In this document: one piece after another, positions 29,188 through 37,305 of the stretch | Layout of the letters: every line of letters starts with the position of its first letter | Numbering within the stretch: the stretch's first letter is position 1 | DNA from: Promethearchaeota archaeon | Lineage (GTDB): Archaea; Asgardarchaeota; Lokiarchaeia; Sigynarchaeales; SOKP01 | Length of the DNA: 46,327 nucleotides | Assembly (NCBI GenBank): GCA_016839845.1 | Contig: JAEOTL010000221.1 | Span: 1 to 46,327 of the forward strand | Reading direction: 5' to 3' | The notes under the pieces: model-generated | Seen by the model: the letters and a program-made list of their open reading frames with translations, nothing else | The model's database searches: none | What the model was told of the DNA's origin: nothing | Translations under genes and position numbers: made by a program

Positions 29188-30019
29188 ACTAAATGAAAAA
29201 TTAGTATCCATTGTTTTATGTGCAGGAAAAGGGAAAAGGATAAAAAGGATCGTCTCTCAAATCCCAAAACCATTAATTAAAGTCGACAATAAGCCTCTCC
29301 TTTCTTATCTCATTTCTAATTTAATTCATGCTGATATCAATTCAATATATATCATAACTGGTCACAAAAGAGAGAAAATTGAAGACTATATATGTTCTCT
29401 CATTGAAAATGACACTTCACTTCAAAATAGGGTTATTACAATTAATTCCGGGAATGACTATAAAAAAGGACCACTTTATTCCTTTCTTTCGATAACGAAA
29501 AATACAGAAATAATTAAAAAAGGAGGAATCTATTTAATTTTCCCAGGGGATACGTATTTTGAATCGGAACTATTGAAATCAATTTTTAAATCCCTTCACG
29601 ACTATCTTTTTACTATTGAAGAGAATCCTATTGTTTTTTACCAAAAAATGAACGGACAACAATTAAAAAGTTCACAGGATCCCAATAGATTAATATCGAC
29701 TTTAGAATTTAGAGAAGAAACACCTTATATGAGAGTAAAACAAATTTGGCAGAAAAAAATAAGTACAATAACCAACCAGGAAACCATAAATCAATTGATT
29801 CCTTTATTTATCTTTTCTACCAGCTTTATTAATAAAATCGTAAATAATGAAAGGAAGTTATCAGCAAAAACTATATGGGAAATAGTCAATTACTTAATAC
29901 AAGGAGATAGTACTCTCTCTGCTTATCCAATAAACGCACAATTTAGATTCTATGATATAGACACTGGATTTGATCTTGTAAGATTAAAAGAAAAAAAAAG
30001 GGAAAAGGACAATAGGTAA
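29168..30019 (+). CDS. Sugar-nucleotidyltransferase family protein
   Basis: 283 residues. 'IVLCAGKGKRIKRIVSQIPKPLIKVDNKPLLSYLI' (about 14-48) is the nucleotide-binding signature of NTP_transferase enzymes such as RmlA/GlmU or CTP:phosphocholine types, and 'YLIFPGDTYFES' (about 118-129) holds the Asp that binds the metal. No hexapeptide repeats follow, so it is a single-domain transferase. It could supply NDP-sugar or CDP-alcohol for lipid or glycan synthesis. TTG start at 29168 inside the end of map; start uncertain by a few codons. Confidence 0.85.
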   Translation: MSLQESKLNEKLVSIVLCAGKGKRIKRIVSQIPKPLIKVDNKPLLSYLISNLIHADINSIYIITGHKREKIEDYICSLIENDTSLQNRVITINSGNDYKKGPLYSFLSITKNTEIIKKGGIYLIFPGDTYFESELLKSIFKSLHDYLFTIEENPIVFYQKMNGQQLKSSQDPNRLISTLEFREETPYMRVKQIWQKKISTITNQETINQLIPLFIFSTSFINKIVNNERKLSAKTIWEIVNYLIQGDSTLSAYPINAQFRFYDIDTGFDLVRLKEKKREKDNR

Positions 30020-30535
30020 TAAACTTACTCATTTAAAACCATGCGTTTCAGGTTTTTTTGTCTTGTGTATCAAACATTAAACCTACATTTACATTGAACT
30101 CAAAGTTCATTGTTAATATGTCTTTAGCAACAATTCTTCATGGATTAAATGAATTACTCATGTGATTGCTCCAGTATGCTACTCTTTAAGAATACTTATG
30201 TATCTCGGTGTTGAGTGCGATAGGAACATACGAAAATATATCGATTGACAAAGAACGAAATAATTTTAATTCGAGTGATATCATAAAATAAAAATTGGTG
30301 TAAAAAAGGAATCAGTTTTGTTAAGTCAATAATAAATTCGGTGTTAAAACCGCATATATGTATCTAATTCCAATGCAATAAGGACCTATTATCCTCTTCA
30401 ACATATTATATGATAAAAGAAGTATTTAAATCTTGTTATTAAAAAGAATCACGATTCCTCAAATTTATTTTGATTTTTGTAATAATTTTTGGATGAATAT
30501 AATATAAATATCTGTATTTACATTATTTATAAAAC
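30020..30535. other. 516-bp intergenic region, nothing identified
   Basis: This is the longest non-coding stretch in the window. I found no ORF with coding character, no tRNA arm pattern and no repeat. Its last 40 bp contain the TATA box of the next operon. A small non-coding RNA cannot be excluded. Confidence 0.4.
30501..30510 (+). promoter_or_regulatory. TATA box of the cyclophilin-like/VTT operon
   Basis: AATATAAATA is placed 26-35 bp before the ATG at 30536, predicting a leaderless or nearly leaderless mRNA. Confidence 0.5.
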
Positions 30536-30928
30536 ATGAATAGTGATTCTGGTACAATACCAATAATCCTTGATTTATTTGACATTGGGAAAATGGAAGG
30601 AAATATCATACGACATCTCTCACCCCTTTCAGCTGATGCGATAATTGATAAAATACCGTTTGCTTTAAGAGGAAGATTTAGTTTTGGTTCAAAGAATTAC
30701 TGGACACTTCCCGGAATAGGAATTTTTAAAGGAACTAACCCTAAATCCAAAAAGGATGTAAAGAAGGGAGATATGGTTTATAATCCGAAAACTGACGAAT
30801 TAATCATCATAATCGAAGATATTGAGATGCCCAATAAGGTTAATGTGGTCGGGAAAGTGAGTTCAAATCTTGACTTATTACTAAAAGCCCGAAATGGATT
30901 AAATACAAAGTTCTCTAGAAGACGTTAG
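30536..30928 (+). CDS. Cyclophilin-like protein (DUF369/COG2164 type)
   Basis: 130 residues. The pattern 'EGNIIRHLSPLSADAIIDKIPFALRGRFSFG' followed by 'KKGDMVYNPKTDELIIIIE' and 'NVVGKVSSNLDLL' matches the small cyclophilin-like beta-barrel family seen in TM1367 (conserved RHLSP, GD-Y-P, and N-GK-). It lacks the catalytic residues of true prolyl isomerases, and its ligand is unknown. The next gene begins 4 bp after its stop, implying co-transcription. Confidence 0.72.
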   Translation: MNSDSGTIPIILDLFDIGKMEGNIIRHLSPLSADAIIDKIPFALRGRFSFGSKNYWTLPGIGIFKGTNPKSKKDVKKGDMVYNPKTDELIIIIEDIEMPNKVNVVGKVSSNLDLLLKARNGLNTKFSRRR

Positions 30929-30932
30929 AAAA

Positions 30933-31757
30933 ATGCCAATTTCAAAAAAATTAACCCTGGTATTTGTTAGTTTCTATTTAATAGTTATGATTTATATGTT
31001 CTTATTTCTATTGGTTCCTGATGTCCAAAACGCGATAATTCACTCTAGGCAAAATTTAGCATTAATCACAGAAGGTTCTAATTATATTTGGGCGTTGGTA
31101 ATTTCTCTTGTTATATGTTTTTTAGGATCTGCATCCATAGGGTTCCCTGTACCTTTTCCTTTTGTACTGTTTTCCATATCAAATTCCTTATTAATTAAAT
31201 ATTCTAATTTTGGGTACGAAATCAATCAGATTCTGCAATTAGGTCCTTTTTGGTTTGAAATTTTAGGCATCACACTGATTGGAGGATTAGGAAGTGCTCT
31301 AGGAGAATTTACAGGATATGCAATAGGTTTCAGTACTAAAAAAATTATAAAAGAGAGAGATTCCAGCGTTTTAAACAATGTTGATGGATTCGGGAAATTA
31401 TTATTGCAAAACAAAAAACGTGCTCCTGTATATATCTTTCTATTTGCTTTAACACCTCTTCCCGATGATATTTTATTTCTACCCTTAGGTATAATGAAAT
31501 ATCCATTTTGGAAATGCATTATCCCTGCATGGATTGGAAAGAACTTTACTATCTTATTTTATTGTGTTTGGCCTATTTTCGTTGCAATTGGTCTAACTTC
31601 TCAGGGGATTTCGACAAATGATGCATCAAGCATAATAACTGAAGCAATACTTTTATTAGTAACTATAACCGTAATGTTTTTTATTATGTCATTCGATTGG
31701 ACCAAATTTCTAGAGAAAAGGAAACTAAGAAAAGAAAAACCTATTAATCTTGCATAA
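30933..31757 (+). CDS. VTT/DedA-like integral membrane protein
   Basis: 274 residues with about six hydrophobic segments (9-29, 52-74, 76-90, 110-132, about 163-182, 198-222, 235-255). Family-type features are 'GSASIGFPVPFPFVLF', 'GGLGSALGEFTGYAIG' and 'FALTPLPDDILFLPLGIMKYPFWK.IIPAWIGK', matching re-entrant loops and conserved Gly/Pro residues of VTT-domain (DedA/TMEM41/VMP1-related) proteins, which scramble or transport lipids. Short charged C-terminus. Translation is probably coupled to the preceding cyclophilin-like gene. Confidence 0.85.
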   Translation: MPISKKLTLVFVSFYLIVMIYMFLFLLVPDVQNAIIHSRQNLALITEGSNYIWALVISLVICFLGSASIGFPVPFPFVLFSISNSLLIKYSNFGYEINQILQLGPFWFEILGITLIGGLGSALGEFTGYAIGFSTKKIIKERDSSVLNNVDGFGKLLLQNKKRAPVYIFLFALTPLPDDILFLPLGIMKYPFWKCIIPAWIGKNFTILFYCVWPIFVAIGLTSQGISTNDASSIITEAILLLVTITVMFFIMSFDWTKFLEKRKLRKEKPINLA

Positions 31758-31760
31758 GTT

Positions 31761-31931
31761 TCATTTGTCGTTATCTAGACAATTTTTGCAGACGAATATA
31801 GTTTTTCTTTTTTTATCCGAATTTTCATCATAATACACCCGTTTGTAAATAAAATTATTGCATAGGGCACAAATTTCGGATGTACGAGATTCGTCTAATA
31901 AGGGACCAAGGTGTTTAAAATTAGATTTCAT
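31761..31931 (-). CDS. Small zinc-ribbon protein
   Basis: 56 residues. ATG at 31929-31931, stop TGA at 31761-31763. Two CxxC pairs: 'EICALCNNF' (C21, C24) and 'FVCKNCLDN' (C48, C51), separated by 23 residues rich in Lys and Tyr: a zinc ribbon with a basic loop. It begins 3 bp after the stop of the Alba-like gene, so it is very likely the second gene of that operon. Function unknown; nucleic-acid or ribosome binding would fit. It is convergent with, and 3 bp from, the VTT gene. Confidence 0.75.
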   Translation of the reverse strand: MKSNFKHLGPLLDESRTSEICALCNNFIYKRVYYDENSDKKRKTIFVCKNCLDNDK

Positions 31932-31934
31932 AGA

Positions 31935-32261
31935 TTAAAATGTTGGTTTTGTTTGTATCGTTATCTCTATATTGGAAATGATATCAATTTTCTTGTTGGT
32001 AGGTTTCTTACTTCTATTATTATAACGATTATTTTTGTATTGTAAAAAGGGGCGACTTCCTAATGATACGTTCGCGATTTCCAGCCGGGGATACATACGG
32101 TTTTTTAATATTTCCGCAACTTCAACCGCTGTGCTTATTTCTTGCCCCTCTCCTTTAATGAGTAATGATTTTTTTCCCCCCGAAAAGGCAAAAATCGCAT
32201 CTTTAATAGATTTCTCTTTGTCACTTCTATTTCTTATAATAATTTTAGTTTCATAAACCAT
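31935..32261 (-). CDS. Alba-like nucleic-acid-binding protein
   Basis: 108 residues. 'IIIRNRSDKEKSIKDAIFAFS' then 'KSLLIKGEGQEISTAVEVAEILKNRM' and 'LEIANVSLGSRPF' is the strand-helix-helix-strand pattern of the Alba/Rpp20-Rpp25 superfamily, where the second helix dimerises and the strands contact DNA or RNA. The tail is basic ('NNRYNNRSKKPTNKK') and followed by a beta strand. In archaea Alba coats DNA and RNA; RNase P/MRP subunits are related. AGAGG just upstream is a good ribosome site for the ATG. First gene of a pair with the zinc ribbon. Confidence 0.75.
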   Translation of the reverse strand: MVYETKIIIRNRSDKEKSIKDAIFAFSGGKKSLLIKGEGQEISTAVEVAEILKNRMYPRLEIANVSLGSRPFLQYKNNRYNNRSKKPTNKKIDIISNIEITIQTKPTF

Positions 32262-32418
32262 GAATGAACCTCTTTCGATGAAAAAAGTCTGTATTCATTA
32301 AAAAAGAAGCTTTACTCCTAATGATATAATATTTGTATATAATTTTAGTAAAAGTCCTTATTTGTTATTATTTTCTCATACATTTAAACTTTAACAATTA
32401 AATCAGTAAATTTTTGCT

Positions 32419-33555
32419 TTAAAAATCTTCTAATTTTAATTCCATCCTTCTATTTAGATCATCTAGTACTTTATAATAGTCAGAACTTCTTTCTTCAAAA
32501 TACTCGATAATTTTTCTCTCACTAGTATCTAAATAAGTGAAAAAATCACTAATAATTTCAATCTTTTTTGAAAAATCTTCCATTAATTTATCATACCAAT
32601 CATTTGGTTTCTTTAAAAGGTTTTGAATTTTTTTAGTTAACTTGAACCGTTTGCTCTCATATTTTTCAGTATCTTCTTTTTTATCGAATTTGTCTAGTTC
32701 GTCATGAGCTTCTGAGATTAATTTTTCTATTTTTTCTCTAAATTTAGGTATTCGATAAGATTTTTTAAAAAATTCAGGATCCCATTCATATAAATATCGT
32801 TCATCCTCTTGGGCTTCCTCCTCATCCTCAGTCACTTTCACATCTTCCTTTGGGACCATAATTAAACCGTAGTTCCTCTGAAGTTGGGCTAAAGCTTTTT
32901 TTCGCAGAGTTTCATCAATATAATTAACTTCTTTTAAGACATCTTCAATATTTTTATAAACATTTTTAATTACAATTTCAGATTCTTTTAGCATTTCTTC
33001 CTCATCAAATTCAAAATCTAAACTGATTAAGTCATACGTGGAAGAAATACCCCGTTCAGGGTCTTTTAATCTTATTCCTGCGATCCCTAATAGATTCGAA
33101 TTAGAATTCATTTCACAATGATCGAAAACCAAACCAACAGCATAAGGATTAGGGATCTGGTAACCTAATTGCGTCATACAATCTATAGGCGAGAAAAAGA
33201 AACCGTTCCGTGAAAAACCAGGATGAGTATGCCACCAACCAATAATAAAATCATTCTTATCATCCTGCACTGCTCTTTCATATATTGATGCATCAATTTG
33301 TGCCATATCGACATATTGTTTATTCTCATACTTCACTCCTGCTCTGTCACCAACGATCATTGGAATTGCGTCTTTGACAATAAGCTTTGAATCGTTTTCA
33401 ATAGAGCCAATTAAAATACCATATACTTCACGCCATTTGTTTTCATTGATTTTCTCGTTTGCATATCTAATAGCGTAACCAACGATTCTCTCGTAGGCTT
33501 TTAATGTTAGCAAAACTGGTGAATTGAAAGGGTCACTTTTTTTCTTTTTTTTCAT
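32419..33555 (-). CDS. JAMM/MPN+ metalloprotease, Rpn11-like, with coiled-coil tail
   Basis: 378 residues. Residues 12-180 form an MPN+ domain with all JAMM residues: Glu43 ('REVYGILIG'), His109 and His111 ('GWWHTHPGF'), Ser122 and Asp125 ('FFSPIDCMTQ'). The HTHPG..SPID spacing and following 'TQ' closely match Rpn11/CSN5-type isopeptidases. Residues 190-378 are acidic and helical with coiled coils. In Asgard archaea such enzymes are proposed to remove ubiquitin-like modifiers, but no ubiquitin, E1 or E2 gene is in this window. ATG start. The 114-bp divergent gap to the UPF0200 kinase gene holds its promoter. Confidence 0.92.
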   Translation of the reverse strand: MKKKKKSDPFNSPVLLTLKAYERIVGYAIRYANEKINENKWREVYGILIGSIENDSKLIVKDAIPMIVGDRAGVKYENKQYVDMAQIDASIYERAVQDDKNDFIIGWWHTHPGFSRNGFFFSPIDCMTQLGYQIPNPYAVGLVFDHCEMNSNSNLLGIAGIRLKDPERGISSTYDLISLDFEFDEEEMLKESEIVIKNVYKNIEDVLKEVNYIDETLRKKALAQLQRNYGLIMVPKEDVKVTEDEEEAQEDERYLYEWDPEFFKKSYRIPKFREKIEKLISEAHDELDKFDKKEDTEKYESKRFKLTKKIQNLLKKPNDWYDKLMEDFSKKIEIISDFFTYLDTSERKIIEYFEERSSDYYKVLDDLNRRMELKLEDF

Positions 33556-33669
33556 TTTAGTCGAAATTATTGCTCTTTAGGTCACGTTTTAAATTTAATA
33601 TTTCTTTTTCTTTATAGAATCTAAACAAATTCTAGATATTTAAATTATCTTAGTTATACTTTTTTATAA

Positions 33670-34212
33670 ATGAAAGTTATTGCGATTTGCGGTCTCCCTG
33701 GCTCTGGGAAAACCACTGCGATTGAAGCAGTACAGGATTTAGGGACAGTTGTTACCATGGGTGATGTTGTTCGAAGTGAGGCCAGAAAAAGGAATTTAGA
33801 ACCCACTGGTAATAATATAGGTAAAATCGCAAAAGAACTTCGAAAAAAAGATGGATCTGCTATAATTGCCCAAAAATGTGTTGAATTAATAAAGGAAATT
33901 AAGTCAGAAGTGTTTTTCGTTGATGGTGTAAGATCACCATCCGAAGTTAATGTGTTTCGAAAATTTTGGAAATTCCCCGTTATTGCAATTATAGTTAAGG
34001 AAGAAGACAGATTTACTTGGCTTTTTGAAAGAAATCGTATTGACGATCCTAGGAACCTTGAAGAACTAGAAGAAAGAGATCGTAGGGAAATTCAATTTGG
34101 GCTTGAAGAGGTTCTTAAAAATGCCGATTATTTTGTTAATAATGAGTCTACAATTGAAGAATTAAAACATAGTGTTAGGCAATTAGTACTAAAAATAATC
34201 GAAAACTATTGA
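33670..34212 (+). CDS. UPF0200 family nucleotide kinase-like protein
   Basis: 180 residues. P-loop GLPGSGKTT (8-16), 'VTMGDVVRSEA' (28-38), 'GNNIGKIAKELR' and 'FFVDGVRSPSEV' are the motifs of the archaeal UPF0200 family related to dephospho-CoA/adenylate kinase. 'FERNRIDDPRNLEELEERDRRE' is the lid segment. The true substrate is not established. GATATTTAAAT at about 33635-33645 implies a nearly leaderless mRNA. Confidence 0.9.
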   Translation: MKVIAICGLPGSGKTTAIEAVQDLGTVVTMGDVVRSEARKRNLEPTGNNIGKIAKELRKKDGSAIIAQKCVELIKEIKSEVFFVDGVRSPSEVNVFRKFWKFPVIAIIVKEEDRFTWLFERNRIDDPRNLEELEERDRREIQFGLEEVLKNADYFVNNESTIEELKHSVRQLVLKIIENY

Positions 34213-34226
34213 TTTTGGGAATGCGA

Positions 34227-35126
34227 TTATTTTAAATAATCTGCAATTATTTTTGCTAGTGAAACTTTGCTTGCTTCATTGTCTATTGAATCCGTCCCTA
34301 TGATTTCATCCGCGCCCGCATCTAGGATTCGGAACTTTGCCTGTTCTAATAACAGTGCATGAGTTGCCACGGCATATACATTCTCAGCTCCATTTTCTCT
34401 TGCAAGTTTTATAGCAGTTGCCATTGTACCACCTGAAGCTATAATATCATCAGCTATTACAACATCCTTATCTTTCAAGTTTGAACTTCCGGTCATCTTT
34501 ATTTCACCTGTTTTTAGATCTCTCTCCTTTTCGAATACCTCTACTGGAACGTTTTCTCCAAAATGCTTAGCAAATGCTTTCGTTCTCTCAATTGCCCCTT
34601 TGTCTGGAGATATTACAACAATCTCGTTTTGTCCTTTTGATTTTATATAATCTGCAAGCAATTTCATAGAATCGATGTTTATAGTTTTACAAGTACACCA
34701 GTCTAAAACTTCTGGAGCGTGTACATCTACAACATACAAGGCATCGATTCCTAAGGAATTAATAATCCCAAAAATTACATTGGCAAATTGACTTTCTCCT
34801 GGCCTAAAAACTTTGTCTTGGCGAGCGTAGGCTAGATATGGGGCAACAACTATTGTTTTTGCAGCACCCATTCTTTTTACTGAATCAATCATCATAAAGA
34901 GCTCCATCAACCGACTATTCTGATCTCCACTAGCACTTGGGCCAGTAGATTGAACTATTATAACTTCTTTATCCGCTATTAGAGTCTCATTCTCAAGATT
35001 GATTCTTAGGTAATTCTCACCATCTGGAAACTTTTTTACCTCAGCGTTAATAACATCAATATCTAACTCATGGGCAATTTTTACCCCTAGAATTTGAGAG
35101 GCTGGTCCCGCAATAAGTATTTTTTC
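34227..35126 (-). CDS. prs: Ribose-phosphate pyrophosphokinase (PRPP synthetase)
   Basis: About 300 residues. 'YARQDKVFRPGE' is the ATP-binding flexible loop and 'VVIADDIIASGGTMATAIKLA' (about 223-243) is the PRPP-binding loop of the phosphoribosyltransferase fold. It makes PRPP for nucleotide, His and Trp synthesis. The start is a TTG at 35127-35129 with a GGTGA site about 8 bp upstream; the coordinate given ends one codon inside it, so the full CDS reaches 35129. Last gene of a four-gene minus-strand run. Confidence 0.95.
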   Translation of the reverse strand, partial: EKILIAGPASQILGVKIAHELDIDVINAEVKKFPDGENYLRINLENETLIADKEVIIVQSTGPSASGDQNSRLMELFMMIDSVKRMGAAKTIVVAPYLAYARQDKVFRPGESQFANVIFGIINSLGIDALYVVDVHAPEVLDWCTCKTINIDSMKLLADYIKSKGQNEIVVISPDKGAIERTKAFAKHFGENVPVEVFEKERDLKTGEIKMTGSSNLKDKDVVIADDIIASGGTMATAIKLARENGAENVYAVATHALLLEQAKFRILDAGADEIIGTDSIDNEASKVSLAKIIADYLK

Positions 35127-35175
35127 CAAATTTCATTCACCGTATATAATAGGTAATATTAACTTTTCATTTTTA

Positions 35176-35913
35176 CTACAACTTCTTTAAAAATTCAAGA
35201 GAATATTTAAAAATTTCTTCTCGATGTCCTTTAAAAGTATGCCCTCCAGTAGAGAACTCTATAACATTTTCACTTCTTAATCCCAGATGATCTCCTATCT
35301 GATATAAATTTTTGAAAGGCACAATTTCATCATCTCTGCAGTGGGCAATCAGAATTCTCTCATTGTTCAATTTATCTTCCTTTACAAAAAACTTAGGACT
35401 AATTTTCTTAACATATTCATCATGTTTTTCTTCTGGGAGTCTAGTTGGGTATCTGTTTTGAGCAGTATAGTAATCATACCGGGCACTGAGAGATATTAAG
35501 ATCCTTGCTCTTTCATCTATAAATCCATGGGTTAAGATAATTGCCCCACCAAGGCTCCTCCCAAACAACGCAATTTTGTTTTCTAAAACTCTACTTGATT
35601 GTCTTTTGATAATCCAATCAAGAACTACATGGATATCGGTAAATATTTGGGGCATCAATTTAAAATAATTAGATCCTGTTTGTTGTTTTGTTTCCCCATG
35701 AGCACGGTAATCATACGACAATACATAATATCCGGCATTTGCAAATTTTTCAGAAAAAAATTTTACTAAGTAATTTTCCCTACTATGCATGAATGCTGCT
35801 AGGTTGATTAACCATGGAGCTTTAACGGGAGTGTTTGATGTATAGTATATTGAACCTTTAAGAAATATGTTATCCAATTCTACTGGAATATCCACTTTTT
35901 CAACTATTACCAT
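35176..35913 (-). CDS. Alpha/beta hydrolase
   Basis: 245 residues. Nucleophile elbow 'LFGRSLGGAI' (G-R-S-L-G, Ser about 118), acid Asp in 'AHCRDDEIVPF' (about 195) and His in 'GGHTFKGH' (about 228) form the triad. The oxyanion region is 'NLAAFMHSRENYLVKFFSE'. Likely an esterase or peptidase of the dienelactone/serine-aminopeptidase type. ATG start 4 bp after the IscU-like gene stop, so coupled. Substrate unknown. Confidence 0.9.
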   Translation of the reverse strand: MVIVEKVDIPVELDNIFLKGSIYYTSNTPVKAPWLINLAAFMHSRENYLVKFFSEKFANAGYYVLSYDYRAHGETKQQTGSNYFKLMPQIFTDIHVVLDWIIKRQSSRVLENKIALFGRSLGGAIILTHGFIDERARILISLSARYDYYTAQNRYPTRLPEEKHDEYVKKISPKFFVKEDKLNNERILIAHCRDDEIVPFKNLYQIGDHLGLRSENVIEFSTGGHTFKGHREEIFKYSLEFLKKL

Positions 35914-35917
35914 TATT

Positions 35918-36361
35918 CTAATGCTTGTTTCCTGTTTTGTATTTTTGGATTGCTGCTCTAATCGTACTAATCGTTAAATCTGCACAGTATTTTTCATCGT
36001 CAGGTAAACCCATTAAGGCTTCATCAATATCTTGTGCCTCTAAATTTTCAGCAAATTCTAATGATTTGCCTTCAATTAAAATTGTTGCTTGACTTCCAGT
36101 GGCAACTAAAACCCCGCAACCATCTGTAAAAAAGTTTGCTTTAACAATAATGTTTTCTTTTATCTTTAAATATATACCAAACAAGTATCCTTTGGGACCT
36201 CCCTTTGTTTCTTCAAGAACTGTAAGTTCCTCGTTCGAGAGTTTCCCCCAATTTTGAGGATTGTGAAATAGATTCACAATTTTTTCATTATGATCTTCAA
36301 TTTCCTTTTCAATTATTTCCCTTTGCAAGTTTTCCACGAATTTTTCAAAACGATCAGGCAC
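35918..36361 (-). CDS. IscU/NifU-like scaffold protein with one conserved Cys missing
   Basis: 147 residues. 'NPQNWGKLSNEE' and 'FFTDGCGVLVATGSQATILIEGKSLEFAENL' followed by 'EALMGLPDDEKYCADLTISTIRAAIQKY' align with the NifU N-terminal/IscU scaffold fold. Two of the three cluster cysteines are present (C82, C126), but the first, normally in a GxCGD motif, is replaced: that segment reads 'GGPKGYL' (54-60). An altered metal site or a non-scaffold role is possible. GTG start at 36361. It lies between the helical gene and the hydrolase, with 20-bp and 4-bp spacers. Confidence 0.85.
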   Translation of the reverse strand: MPDRFEKFVENLQREIIEKEIEDHNEKIVNLFHNPQNWGKLSNEELTVLEETKGGPKGYLFGIYLKIKENIIVKANFFTDGCGVLVATGSQATILIEGKSLEFAENLEAQDIDEALMGLPDDEKYCADLTISTIRAAIQKYKTGNKH

Positions 36362-36381
36362 TTTTGACCAATAATCTCTTA

Positions 36382-36651
36382 TTATTTTTTATTATGTTTT
36401 AAAACGTGACTATCAAGTCCCGCTAAATCTTCGGGGGATTTTTGATATTTCTTCAAAATTTCAATAACTTTTTTATTTAATTTATTATGTTCCTCAAGGC
36501 AAGTTGTTGTCTTTAAAAATTCTTCTCCCTTACGAATTGTTGCGGTATTTTCCGTTACTTTTATCAACTCAGTTGCAATAATCCCATTGATGTAAATTAG
36601 ATCTGCTAGCATATTTTTAATATATAATAAAATTGCAATTTGTTCGGACAT
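36382..36651 (-). CDS. Small helical protein of unknown function
   Basis: 89 residues from ATG 36651. The open frame extends further upstream to 36756, but that part is very hydrophobic (FFIFV, FIFIL) and lies in AT-rich promoter-like DNA, so the internal ATG is preferred. The protein is almost all helix, with a mildly hydrophobic first half and a basic tail 'LDSHVLKHNKK'. No motif recognised. It is the first gene of the run leading to IscU-like, hydrolase and PRPP synthetase genes. Confidence 0.6.
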   Translation of the reverse strand: MSEQIAILLYIKNMLADLIYINGIIATELIKVTENTATIRKGEEFLKTTTCLEEHNKLNKKVIEILKKYQKSPEDLAGLDSHVLKHNKK

Positions 36652-36824
36652 AATGATGAAAAGGGTACTTAAAATAAAAATGAAATGTAGTTGATTAACA
36701 AAAATAAAAAAACATATTCTTATAGAGAACATATTTCTTATGTAATCAAACTTCAAATTAAATTAAAATTAAAAATACTGGAAAAGGTGATAAAACCTTA
36801 GATTATAAAGATTTTCATGACGGG

Positions 36825-37286
36825 ATGTTATCTCTTGTACTATTATTGTTGATCTCTTCATTAACATTTATAACCAGTTCAATATTTTTAAAATCATATA
36901 TTACTTTGGGAATTCAAGATATCTATTTCATCTCGATAATTTGTTCAATAAATATTTTGTTTGGTATTTATTATTTATGGGAAGTTATTAACTTAAAGAA
37001 AGTTCTCAAATTGGAAAACAGATATATTATAAAGTTTGGAAGACGAATTGGGTTTGTCACTGTCTTTTATCTTGTACCATTTATATTATTTTGTACCCTT
37101 TTCTTTAGAAAATTGGGTATTCTCGAAACATTTCTAATCTTATTCATCTTTATAATTGAATCCTTACTTATTGGTGTTATTCTAAAGGAGGTTTACGACC
37201 TAATATTTCAAGAGGAAGCCCAAAGAGATTTTTCTATTGAGGAAAACCGTAAAAAATATTTTCAAAAAGAGGAGAGACCGCTCTAA
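36825..37286 (+). CDS. Four-TM membrane protein, function unknown
   Basis: 153 residues with four hydrophobic helices at about 3-24, 32-54, 74-95 and 99-120, separated by short charged loops, then a 30-residue acidic/basic cytosolic tail ('EEAQRDFSIEENRKKYFQKEERP'). ATG start, preceded by CGGG but no clear ribosome site. No family recognised. Convergent with the BRO1-like gene. Confidence 0.65.
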   Translation: MLSLVLLLLISSLTFITSSIFLKSYITLGIQDIYFISIICSINILFGIYYLWEVINLKKVLKLENRYIIKFGRRIGFVTVFYLVPFILFCTLFFRKLGILETFLILFIFIIESLLIGVILKEVYDLIFQEEAQRDFSIEENRKKYFQKEERPL

Positions 37287-37305
37287 ATTTATAATTCCAT
37301 GAAAT

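Noticed and set aside
30020..30535. tRNA or other structured RNA in the longest intergenic gap
   Set aside because: I searched for a T-arm type GTTCRANNC and for paired acceptor ends and saw none; no other fold was convincing.
36652..36756. 35-residue N-terminal extension of the small helical protein
   Set aside because: Hydrophobic and AT-driven, lying in promoter-like DNA; the internal ATG at 36651 gives a normal small protein.
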